Source of the DNA: Xenoacremonium recifei
Lineage: Eukaryota; Ascomycota; Sordariomycetes; Hypocreales; Nectriaceae
DNA: 64,000 bases
Assembly: GCA_012184525.1 (NCBI GenBank)
Contig: WOFQ01000010.1
Span: 1-64,000 of the forward strand
Direction of reading: 5' to 3'
Below, piece by piece: positions 10,237 to 21,177 of this stretch. How positions within the stretch are numbered: the stretch's first letter is position 1; every line of letters begins with the position of its first letter. The translations under genes and the position numbers were made by a program. The notes beneath the pieces are model-generated. The model worked only from the letters and a program-made list of their open reading frames with translations. It ran no database searches and was not told the DNA's origin.

Positions 10237-13124
10237 TCAAGAGCTTGCAGAATTTCCAGCGAAGAAGAAATCCAATTCAGTTCCCTGTCCACCGTTTTGG
10301 GACCGTTGTTCGTTCTCTGCAAGCTGTTCAAGGAGTGCCAGGAAAGGATCCTTTTCATCCCCTTGGCCAGTTCCAATACTTTCGTTGTTGCTTCTCGCAC
10401 CGGGGCTTGGAACTGTTATTGCGGGAACTTGGTTGAGTTGCGAATGGCCCTGCTCCTCTCCGGACCATCCCGCTGGGCTCCCGAAAGCATTCGTTGGTAA
10501 CGTTCCAAACATGGCATCGTAACCCCCAGTGGCCTCATTGATTACCATGGAATTGGTTTGGGTGGCATTCGGTCCAGTCCCATAGCTATATGGAGGAGTG
10601 AACGGGGCACCAGTAAGAGCCGGCATGCCTTGGGTAGGACCACGTGCCGTCGTTGGTGGTAACCCAAAGCCAGCGGCGGCAGCAGCAGCAACTGCTGCGT
10701 TATTTGCCGTTGTATCATTCAATTGATCGGGTAATGTTCCCATCTGATGTTCATGCTCGCTTTCTGGATGTGGCGGGAGGGATGTTGGGGTAGTGAGCAT
10801 CGCGGGTGACGACTGAGGCATCATACCCGCGGTATAGGAGTACGACCGGCGAGGATGTCCGGGGGTAGGCAACCCTGGTGTAGGAGGAGCCTCGAGATTA
10901 GCAAGAGCCTTTACGTCAGGGCGTTTCCGACCAACAGGAGCAGTATTCTTGCGCTTAAGGCTCGGTCTGCCGGGGCCGTCGGCGCCTTGCACATATGAAT
11001 CCGGAGGTGTATAGGAGTCGGGCATCAAGTTCACAGTGATATCGGTGAGGCTGAGATTCGCAGCGTCAAAGCTGAAGGACTGGCCTCCCGGACCCCCAAT
11101 ATTGGAGTATCGATCGAAGAAATCCTCATTGTGGAAGCCTGGTGTAAATCTCATATGGCTGTTGGAAAGCGTCTTGACAAGCTCCGAGTGGGCGTTGTAT
11201 ATGCCCTGGAGAATGTCACGTTGGTGCTGAATGCAGCCCCACGTATAACGGAGCTCGTTCAGCTGCAGCATCTCTCGCGAAAGGGAGTCAGCAGCAGCGC
11301 TGAACAGGTTCTCACCACTGCTGCCTTGATTACTGTAGTGTGCTCCATGGATATGAACTGTCCCTGCCGTGCAAATGCAGTATCCTACAAATGCAGGCCA
11401 CTCGATCGTACCAGCCTGCTTCCCCAGCTCGATCAGCTCGGAGATGGCATTAGCGTGTAAAAAGCACATGTTCGTGGCCTCGATCTGCCAAGATTGATGC
11501 TGTCCATTGCCTGCGAGTTCTGCAAGGTCGATAGGGAGGAACGGTCGGTAAATGAGACAGTGGATCAGGTGGTAGATGAGTTTGCTGAGAACCAGGACGG
11601 TCGAGTCAGTTTGCCCAAACAGTGCACCCATACTTGAAAATACTGCCTCGGTTCCTGCTGCCCATATATCGAGGTCATGACGAATTCGAGACAAGGTTGA
11701 GAGCGAATGCCACGGGAAGTGAGAATCACCCTTCACTCCACCAGCTGCAAGATACTTGTTCGTTGTTCCGAGAATGCGAGTAATATCGACAAGCATGCCA
11801 GTGCTCCCCTGAGACTTCTTGCCGGTGCCTTGGTAGTCTTGGAAATTGGGAGCAGGTTGAAAGAATTCACCCTCTACAGGTAATGAAGAGGGGTTTGGCG
11901 ACCAGCTTGGAAGTCGAAGTAGTATGGCACCATCGCTAATCAGAGAGGGTCGTTTCGAGCCGGTAGTCTGAAACCGATCGAGCAGGTAACAAGTCCAGAA
12001 GAGCCGTCGTCGCATCTCTCTCTCGACTGGGGTGACTCGAGCGGTCGAGTCCATCTCTCGATGAATTTCGAGAGCCATGGCCATGCCGGTTGCGCTGGCT
12101 ATTGGTTGTTAGCTGGGGGTGACATGGACTTCGGCGGGAACCATACTCATAAGCATATATGCTTTCCTTCCCTTTCCAGAGGCAGTGAAAGAGATTACGA
12201 GAAGGAGTAAGGCCTGGAGGGCATCGATAGAAGGATCGTCTGTGTTGATCTCCTTCCGGGCTCTTGAAGCAAAATCATCGCTCAGCTTCACAGCAGCTTG
12301 ATAGCCACTTGGATTGGATGTGTATCTGCTCATACGTCTTAGTACCTGGATACGTCAAGGACGAGATAGGTTGATCACCTTGCAGCAACAGCAGAGATTG
12401 CATGGGAGAGGAAGCCTGGCAGCTGGTTCAACTGAAGTCGTTGGCGTATCGACGATTCGTCCAAAATGAAGTATGGCTTGCCGTGTAGACGAGTGAAGTA
12501 CGTATCAAGGAGGGCATCCATCGACACAGGGAGGTGCTCCAAGTTTCTGTAGCCTGTTAGCAACTGTCATGGCCATTTGGTGCGACTTTGGCTGGTCCTG
12601 ACCTGGTCGTGGGGGTTTGGGGGGAAAACATCATGGTGTCCGCACTACTCGGAGAGGCGCGCGTGTCCACGGCAATGCGCTTCGTAGCTGGCTCTGCGAT
12701 TTCGTCGGGTTGTGAAGTAGATCCTGTCGTTTCCTTTTCGGTCGCGGAAGAAACAGTTGGCGACGTGGAGTCGTCGTTCTTTTCCCTCAACTTCGCCTCC
12801 AGCCCATCGACCCTCTTCAATAGTGCTTCCAAGACATCCGTCTTAGGTCCACGCTTCTTAGGGACCGCATCTATAAACACCAACCGATGTTAGTCGTATC
12901 GAACTCAAGAAGACATAGAAAACCTTGACGGGGCCATGATAGTCAAATGGTCTCGCATTCGGTTGCACTGACCGTATATACAAGGACACTGGAACACTTG
13001 GCAAGCTTCACAGGATGGCCGGAGTCGGTTGCATTTGATCTACCACATATCAGATCCGTAAATGCACAAGGGCTGTCGAGTTAACCTGTCATACCTTTCT
13101 CTTCCGACAGGATTTGCAGTTCAT
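10237..13124 (-). CDS. Zn2Cys6 fungal-specific transcription factor
   Basis: A nuclear DNA-binding regulator. Six exons were reconstructed: 13124-13095, 13039-12973, 12870-12603, 12546-12379, 12337-12147 and 12098-10237; they join in frame to 861 aa. The binuclear zinc cluster sits at the extreme N-terminus with Cys3, 6, 13, 20, 23 and 30. It is followed by KKRGPK and a short leucine-heptad coiled coil (VLEALLKRVDGLEAKL). The middle-homology domain includes REMRRRLFWTCYLLDR. The C-terminal ~230 residues are low-complexity (Pro, Ser, Gly, a polyalanine run) and end in an acidic/hydrophobic DPFLALLEQLAENEQ segment that may be an activation or interaction motif. The first intron falls inside the zinc cluster; the fourth is only 41 nt. 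The regulon is unknown. The very long upstream region suggests complex regulation. Confidence 0.85.
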
Positions 13125-16100
13125 CGATTCTCGAGGCTCATTGCTTAAGCGTCGGGTTGGCAGTCTCTCGATGCCAACCTGTGGCCGAGAGATGGCCACA
13201 GGGTGGACTCCAGGCAGATGAGGGGTGTTCATTTAGCTGTATATAGAGCTTCTCATTTCTCGGCTCAACCAGGAGCGAGCTTGGTGAAGGCGGACCGCTG
13301 CAGGTGGACGGCACAGGAACGAGTTTAAGTATGGGCGTTGCGTGGAAGAGTCGGCGGTGGAGGGGCCGGTTGATAGATATCAGAATTGCCAGCGAAGCCA
13401 AGATCAAGCTCCGGCTACGGGTTAGAACATTCTCGGAACGTCAAAAGATAGATGTTGGCAAGCCCGGAAGCGTCGAGTCGCGTGGATGTTTGGGGGTTTA
13501 TGTGAACGAGGTCGAAGCAGGGCTGCATGCGCTTGACGGGGTACTTGAACAAGTCAGAAGCGACAGACAGCGTCCCGGTGAAGTAGGTAGTTCACAAGAG
13601 AACGAACAAGCAAGATGGGATGGGGTCGAGGATCTGAAGTAAGAAAGTCGTCCAGAATCGATGGGTCGGCAATGCAACGCAGGTAAGTCGACTAGCCCCG
13701 GAACCCAAAGTTGAACGACTGACCCGAACCCCAGTGCGAGTCTCATTGTCAGTTCTGGTGTGGAGGTGGCTAGTGGCATCGACCAGGGCCCCTTGGAGGT
13801 GCCCTTGGGTGCCCTTGGAGGTGGTGTTGATGGGGTGGTGGTGGGGACTGTCTGTTAAAGACACCCGTGGTCTCCAGGCTGGCCGTCTCGTGGAGGTTGT
13901 GGTTCGAAGGCTTCTTGCTTGCATGGTCCCCAGTCCCGTTTGGGACTTTCTGGTTTTGCATCTGGCTCCGAGACTAGACTGTAGCTGCGCATGCCACCGA
14001 GGGAGATCGCTGAGGTGCCGCGCGAGACAACAGACGAAGATTGGAGCGGAAAGAGGCACGACGAGGAATGCTTGTTGGCGCTCCCACCAGCGAGGGCTCA
14101 GCGGCTCGTACTCCGAAGCTTGCCCCCAAATCAAGCCGAAGCCCCCAATGATTCCCCCAACGGGTCAAAGCTGCGGAGCTTCATGGGTGACGACTTTCAC
14201 GTCTACCTGTCAACCGCCGTCCGTCTGGCTCTCGCTCAGCCGAGAGCGAGATGACTGGAGCAGGCGAGCCCCATCACTCGGTCGCCAGCGGGATTCTCAG
14301 CGCTCCGGGTTGGATAGGCGTCTCCTCAACGAGGCGGCGGGCAAAGTGGTGACTGGGGGACTGCCCTGGGGCGCGCGGATCAGAGACCAGGGGGTTCGGG
14401 GCCTCGGTCAAGGGCCCATGGCGAGAATCAAAGTTCCCAGCGGCGTCGAGATGAAGACGAGGCTGCTGCTATTCGTCGACGTCGTCCAGGAGCCGTCGTG
14501 TCAGCGAGCCCGGCAGGCCAGGGACAGGGCCAGTGCCGGCGCAGCGGATTTCGATGGGGAAAAAGGACCAAAGAGGCTCAAGCCGACCGTCCTGCAACGG
14601 CGCTGTGGCCAGCCAAGAAGAGCCATGGCGGAGTCTTGGTGCAGGCTTGTGTCTCTTGTCAATGGGGTCTTTCGGTTCTCACATCACAGGAATGAATGGG
14701 TGAAGATGGGGCTCATCACGGATCAAGGGTCGCTGCCTCGTGGGAAGGCGCGCGCTAGAGCACGAAGGCCGTACCTGACGTGTGAAAGCTGTCTGTTAGG
14801 CCCCCAGGGGGCTTAGTGGCGACCTCGCTTAGGGAAAGACGGTCCCAGCGCTGTTGCACGTTTGAGGTGAGTTCTGTGGCTCTCCAGCTGTATCCCGTCA
14901 CCACACGGCAGCAAGAGTCGATTGATCGTGCCTTCCTGCTTCCCTAACCAGGGCCTGAAACTCGATGCCTTGGAGATCAGGTTCCGTAAGCAGCATCTGA
15001 CCCAGACATCATCCGAATTTTCAACCTCATCCACGTGGATCTGCCACACCCCCGGCTGGCCTTTCTGCCCGGCAGGCCCAGACCCCTCCCATCTTGACCT
15101 GGCATCGAGACGGCACCGCATCGAATCACGTCACATCGACTCGACTTGTCGTCCAACCCGCCCGCTACAGCACAGACACCCGTTCGTTGTCCTCGCATTG
15201 CAGAGCATAGCAGGTCTGCTATACCCTCACATCCTCCCAACTTTGCCCCTGAGTCGACAGCTCCAAGCATGGGCCCTGGCTCTGCCGCTGTCCGTCATCC
15301 TTCCCGGACCCTCCCCTAGCACATTCCAGAATGCGAGTTGCTTCCATCGGGAACCGCCTGGACACGAAAACGACCTGAGAACCATGACAGCCTCCACGGT
15401 AGTGGCCCCATTCAGGTCAAGCCCATGGTTCTGGATTCTCGCGTCTGTGGATGACGGGGACGAGATCTCTCCTTGATTGTGGGCCGTCAACAGGGGCATC
15501 ACCGTTGTGACTGAACTCCCCTTCCCTTCCCTTCTCTCTTCCTACGGCCTACGGAGTACCTGCTCCATATTCTGTGGCTGATATCTGCTGTCCGAGACAT
15601 TCGATGGACACCGGGGTCCCTGATCCGCATGAAAATCATGGACGAACTCATCCGCCTCCACAGTCTCAGCCCAAAACCACTACATTTTATGCCCGCCTGC
15701 ATTCTTCTTCCGGACGTTATGCCGTGGCCTAGTTGGAGAATACGGTTGATAGTGCGACACTGGACACATATTGTCGTGGCCGAACCTACTGCCAAGTCCA
15801 TCGACGGCCACCATGTTTGGAGCTTGTCCCATGCATCCGCGTGTTCATGGAGAACATCCACCACCGCTCCTGCATATGTCCCCAGCAACCTCAGACAAGG
15901 GACTCTTGTCGATGCATCTGACACTGCTCTGGGCAGATGAAGGATGACGTGACAGCCTCAGGTCCAACCCTGAGCCTGTCCCACTTTGTGACCCAGAATC
16001 TCAGGTGTAGCTGGCTTGCCGGCAGAGCCTCTCAACGCACTCCAGGTGCATCTCAAGCTATCATCGTCCACTTCTGGGGCAATGGGCTCGGTCCGATCTC

Positions 16101-19100
16101 CCTGCTAGTCTTCTCAGATTCTATCTTTTCAGTCAGATGTCGATTCATTGAGAATTTGGGCTCTCGATACCGGCAGCATGGATTTGAGGAACAAGAACAC
16201 AAAGCCAGATCGAGCTGCGCTCATAGATCACCATGGCACAAGTAGCAAGTACTCTTGGTACATCCGTTACATCCTACATCTTCGGTTTGTTCCGTCAACA
16301 CCGTCATCCCTTTCAGCTATGATTGGCCTCTCATGGCGAGTTCTCATAGCTCCCCCACCCCTTCCGACCCGGGTCGGCCCACCAGACTCATGATTGGGGG
16401 CTACGACAAAAGACGAGAAGAAGCCTGTGACGCCCTGTGGCTTGTGCTCATCTCTGAAGTTCTGGCGCTCGGGTCGGATGCGCTCCCCGATTTGGATCTT
16501 GAGCCCGGTTAGACCCATCTCTGGCCACTGGCTGCCGAAAATCCCTACTGCCCCGTGGCCGGCCGCACTAATGCCAGCCTCAAAGTCCTCGGGCCAAATG
16601 ACAATCTTATATTCGAGTTCTAACGGGTCGCTGATCTCGGGAGCAGGCTGGTGTCCAAACTGGCGTCGCTTAGGGGATGATGCCGCCGGATGTTGCCAGC
16701 CTCCTTTTACAAATTGGGGGGAATCGAGCGCTGCTAACGATTGGTCCGGATGGGAGTTCCACGACACCCCTGCCGCCAGAGGCACATCGGCGACATCGAA
16801 AACCCCAGCAGGACCAGGACGAGTTCCTAATGGTCCGGTTAAGGCCCATAGCCGTTTGTCAAAGGCGATCAACCTTCTCAATGCCGTCCTCGTTGATTCT
16901 TGTCACACTCGAACCGCAACCCTGCGATGAACCAGATACAAGACGTGGGGCCGTGAGCCGTCCCTCCACTTTACCCCAGGCAAAGCCACCCGAGGAGCTC
17001 AATTTGTGCCCATGGCCAAGTCCCCTGGCGAAGCAATCTATCGAACCATTCTCACGTCGTGTGTTGACGCCCCGAGGACCCGAGGACGCCTTACCGAGCC
17101 AGCGCTTGTCAGCGTTAGGGCGGTTGAGCAAAAACTGAAACCCGCCGCGTGGGTAGGCTCAACCTTGTATCTCAGATCTTTGCCCGGGGTGTCCACTCTG
17201 GAACTCGACTTGACCGCGAGCAGGTTTTCCAGTCTTCTTTCTTTGCTTATGATCGGGCATGGGTCCCTTGCCAGGCAGGACTAGGCTCTCGACCCCCAAG
17301 TCGACTGATTCTCTATACGAAGTCTGATATCAGAGAATTGCTGACAGTCAGGATGGTGGCTCACCACTGTTATCGCTCAGTGCATCGTGACCTTCCCTTT
17401 TAGGAGAAACTCCAGAAGCAGTGGGTTGGAGAGAACTTTCAGTAGTGTGGCAAGGGTGAGGTCCTAGCTTATCGAATGGGAGACCGACATATTCATTCAA
17501 CCAGTCTACAAGTACAGCACATATTCGCGGAGCCGGGTAAACTCTTGGACGTTTGAAACACCCAGTAAAAACATCTTCAGTGCGTACAGAAACAACGTGG
17601 CGTCCCTTGCAAGCATGGATCTTGGCGTTTGCGAAAATAGACTCCAGGTCAGAGCTTCGCTGCCTCAAGAGCAGCTGACGAGTGCAGAACACTCAACCTT
17701 CATGATGGGTTCCACCGCTCTAATTCGTCCACATTGCGAGACAGACAAAAATAACCTCTCTGAGCACGAAAGTCCTCACAAAACCACGGAAGAGTCTCGA
17801 ATTAGAAGGTTAGACGACCACAGTGGCCTAGTAGATCTCATCCCCCCGTTCATGTACCTCTTTTTAGAACCCAAGGAAACACCCGATGTTTCTCACGGAG
17901 CCTCAAGTGAGGCCTTAGTGATGGGCCGAAAACAACTAACATACAATTATCTTGGCATGCAGGGTAGAGTGACGTGTACAGGATGCATCGGTGCTGTAAT
18001 AAGTTGCTCACATATATGGTCGAAACATCGATGGCAGCGATCTAAACCAACTACTTGTCAGCAACTTGTAAGCGATTGCTGCGTCTTGCGGAGTCGTAGT
18101 CCCAAGACGTGAGCTACCGCCTGAAGCAAAAGTTGATCGCGATGGTCTTGGCTGTAACATGACCGCGCGTTTACATGCACAACTGTTTCGAGACGGACAT
18201 GGGCTGAGTTATCGGAAAATTCCTTTGCGGCTCGCTTACGTAGCGACTCACAAGCTGTCGACCGTTTCATTCTGTTCGGGCTGGGACTCGTGGTCTGGAA
18301 ACTTTACCCTAGGGCTGGATGTCAAGGGCTTGGAGGTCATCGCCCGGTCACTCACGCTCAGCTACCGAGTCTAACCAGTGATTTTGCCGCAGAATGCCGC
18401 TAATAACGAGTGAACCGAGCAGGTAACTGGTCTTTTCGATGAATTAAAATTTGCGACTCGTTGATTGAGCATCGCTGTCTCGGCGACACCAGCAAAGACG
18501 TGGTGTTGCATCTTCACGATGTCCAAGTTGAAAGGCAAGTTTTACCGATTATGATCAGCCCGCTAATATGATCACCATTACGGGTTGTAAACTAATTAGA
18601 CGTCACTGTATAAACAACTGAATACCGTTTGGTACGGCTCATACCAAACTGGCTGAAACTAGACCTTTCTGGAGTCACAACCCCCGACTCGCCCATGAGC
18701 GTCTTTCTTGTCTGGTCTCCAGACAACGCGACATCTGAAGCAAGAAACGATGCAGAACCAGGCCTCACTGCACAAACAAAGAAGGAAATGGCCCCATTCT
18801 TAGCCGCAGAGTGGTCGATACCGCTGCAACCGAGGCCTTAACCGGGTCGCACCATCGTGGGCCGTCTCAGGTTTTGCTGTTGGAGTGGAGCAAGAATTCG
18901 CGGATCTTCGCGATACACACGAGGCGTTCATCCTATGTTCGTTTCTGATATTCACCAAAACGCCTTCGAGTGGTCTCGTGGCATTCTTCTATGGGAAGGC
19001 TTGAGGGGAATATACCCTGTCCTCCTTACGCCACAGTCGGCTCTTGCGACAACGGGGCTTGCCCTCACGCAACCACGTCATACGCACTGCGTCGTTACTC

Positions 19101-21177
19101 CAAGCCATTGGACAGAAGCCTGAGGAGGTGGAGGGATGGGCTTTACAGCGAATGGCTAGAGGCTCAGCGGAGAGTTGCTGTTCTTTGCCTCGTGCTACCC
19201 AACCTACGCCGGGACTTGGGAATGACACGGAGGCGGACTTCGTTTTCGGGCCGCTGATGCGGGTTTCCGTCTGCCCACCCCTCTGGTTAAGTTCCGAGAG
19301 AGGAGCATGCCTCGACGTTCATCAAACATTTTGTCTCAAGGCATGACTGGGACGCAGATCGAAAAGCACATCCCGATGGCCTTGTCAACTGCCCGGCTCC
19401 GCGGGGCCCTACCATTGTGACTTGTTGCTTTCAATCGAAGAACCCTAGGTCAATGCTGCTGACAGCGTGCTTGTCATCAACTTGCCGCTCTTCAAGTTTC
19501 AGAAACGCCTCGTTTGTAGAAACGAAGACTTGCTACAGAGAGGACGCGTGTTCACCGCTGGTCCCGCCATGGCTGGCTTCTCTTACACGGGTTGTCCCCA
19601 TTCACGATCCTCATTCACGATCCTCATTCACGAAAACGACACACCTCAGGAGCGCTTAATCGCCTCCTTGAGACTTTTGTCATCTTGGGTCTCGACGTCA
19701 TTCCATCCTTCGGCTGCACGTTGCCGCAATTGGAGGGTGTCGCCGCGACGCCACACTTGGATTCAAGGCTGGGGGATTTTGATATCGAGAAGTGAATGCT
19801 GGAGCACGCACTTCGGCAAGACTTTCCCTGCAACCTGTCACATCCCGCCCACCCTCACACCTAACTCCCGGCGCTGCATCTAGCTGCTTCTTTTGTCCTA
19901 CGCGCTTCATCCCATCTCACCTCAGCCTTGTACACTGACGACGGGCTTTTGTTACACTGGGATTCCGATCCGCTGGACGCCCGCAGATCGCCTCCCCCGT
20001 CGAGGCGATCATAAAGCAGGTTTTACTATGTCTTTCTCCCCTTCCCTTCCCTAGTCTAACGCTTCCCTTCCAGCGGCTCTCGCTCAGACATCGTCACATC
20101 AGATCACCCGGTAAACGCCTCGCCCCCCAGCGCTGGGACGCTGGCAGCCTGAAAGACCCGCGGCCAGCGGACGAACAAGCCCCCTATTAGCCGCCCTGAA
20201 TCTCACACATCTTTCCACTGGCCCCGGACAGTACCGTACTACCTGGATCTTTCTCGTTGTGTCACCACCTAGGAGGTCTCCGCGCTCTGCCCTGGCCGGG
20301 CGTCAATTCAGGGCCACGCTCGCACGACATCAGGCACGATACCTGTCAAATTCGGGGATCTTGAAACCATTCATCGTACAACAATGTCTTTCATTCAACA
20401 ACACCGAGACACAAACGCCCCGTAGAACTTCAGAAATACACTCCGTAGACCGTATCCCCGACTCATGTATGCACGCTTTGTAATGCAAGTAAATCCGCAC
20501 GACCCGTATACTCCTCAGTTTACCGACATTGAAAATATCGTCCCCCGGTCCATCATCTCGTCTCCTCCAGACCTGTTATGTACTAGCTCCATCATCATCA
20601 TATATAGATATCGACGCCTAGATCACGACACTCCCAAGCCACCAAGGCCTGTCATCCTCCCACGCCTCACAGTCAGTGTTGCAGCGAAGCCCACTCCCGC
20701 AGCCCCGGTACCGTGGATCCTCGTGGAATCCCTCCTGTCTCTCGGGACACTGTTTGTGTCCCAAGTGTAGGTAAGGGGCCGCGTCCCCGCTCGTCGAGAG
20801 CACAGTCTTGAGCTCTGAGTCCGTCCGAACTGGCGATGTTTCTGTTCTCCATTGGTAGTGAGACGAGGCCTTGCTAGAATCTTTCTTGGCGAGGAGGGCT
20901 TTGGGCGCCGAGGCTGCTTCGCCGGAGGTTTATTCTCGACTTGGTAACCTCCTAGATGACTATCGCCTAGTTCGTGATAGGGATTTCCACCTTCCTGTTT
21001 CACTCGGAGACCTTTTGTCGTCCTATCACGACGTGCGTCGAAAAACAATCCGGTTTCCGCTAGAACAGGCAGTTGGTCGACGTTTCTCTGTTCACTATCA
21101 CGTCAAAATCCCAGCGTCTGGCTTTGTTGGTGAGCTTATCGTCGCGATTCCTGCTCTTCTGAAGCCGTTCTATTTTC
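13125..21177. other. 8-kb stretch without a convincing protein gene
   Basis: No frame in this stretch shows a known domain, consistent splice signals or plausible composition. The largest (13734-14816, + strand) is rich in Trp and Arg. Pyrimidine-rich tracts resembling fungal transcription start regions occur near 15515-15545 (cccttcccttctctcttcc) and 20035-20070 (CTTCCC repeats). A 13-bp direct repeat (attcacgatcctc, two and a half copies) lies at 19600-19633. It could hold long noncoding transcripts, extended promoter sequence for the regulator at 10-13 kb, or decayed genes. It is not markedly AT-rich, so it does not look like RIP-degraded repeats. Confidence 0.5.
19600..19633. repeat. 13-bp tandem direct repeat
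   Basis: The unit attcacgatcctc occurs twice in tandem and is followed by a partial third copy (attcacga). It lies in the gene-free stretch. It is short and probably a local slippage product. Confidence 0.7.

Noticed and set aside
13734..14816. 360-codon frame on the + strand in the gene-free stretch
   Set aside because: Composition is rich in Trp, Arg and Cys with no domain or homologous pattern; it looks like a chance frame in GC-rich DNA.
16267..16881. 204-codon minus-strand frame
   Set aside because: No recognisable domain; composition similar to the opposite-strand frame, typical of chance.
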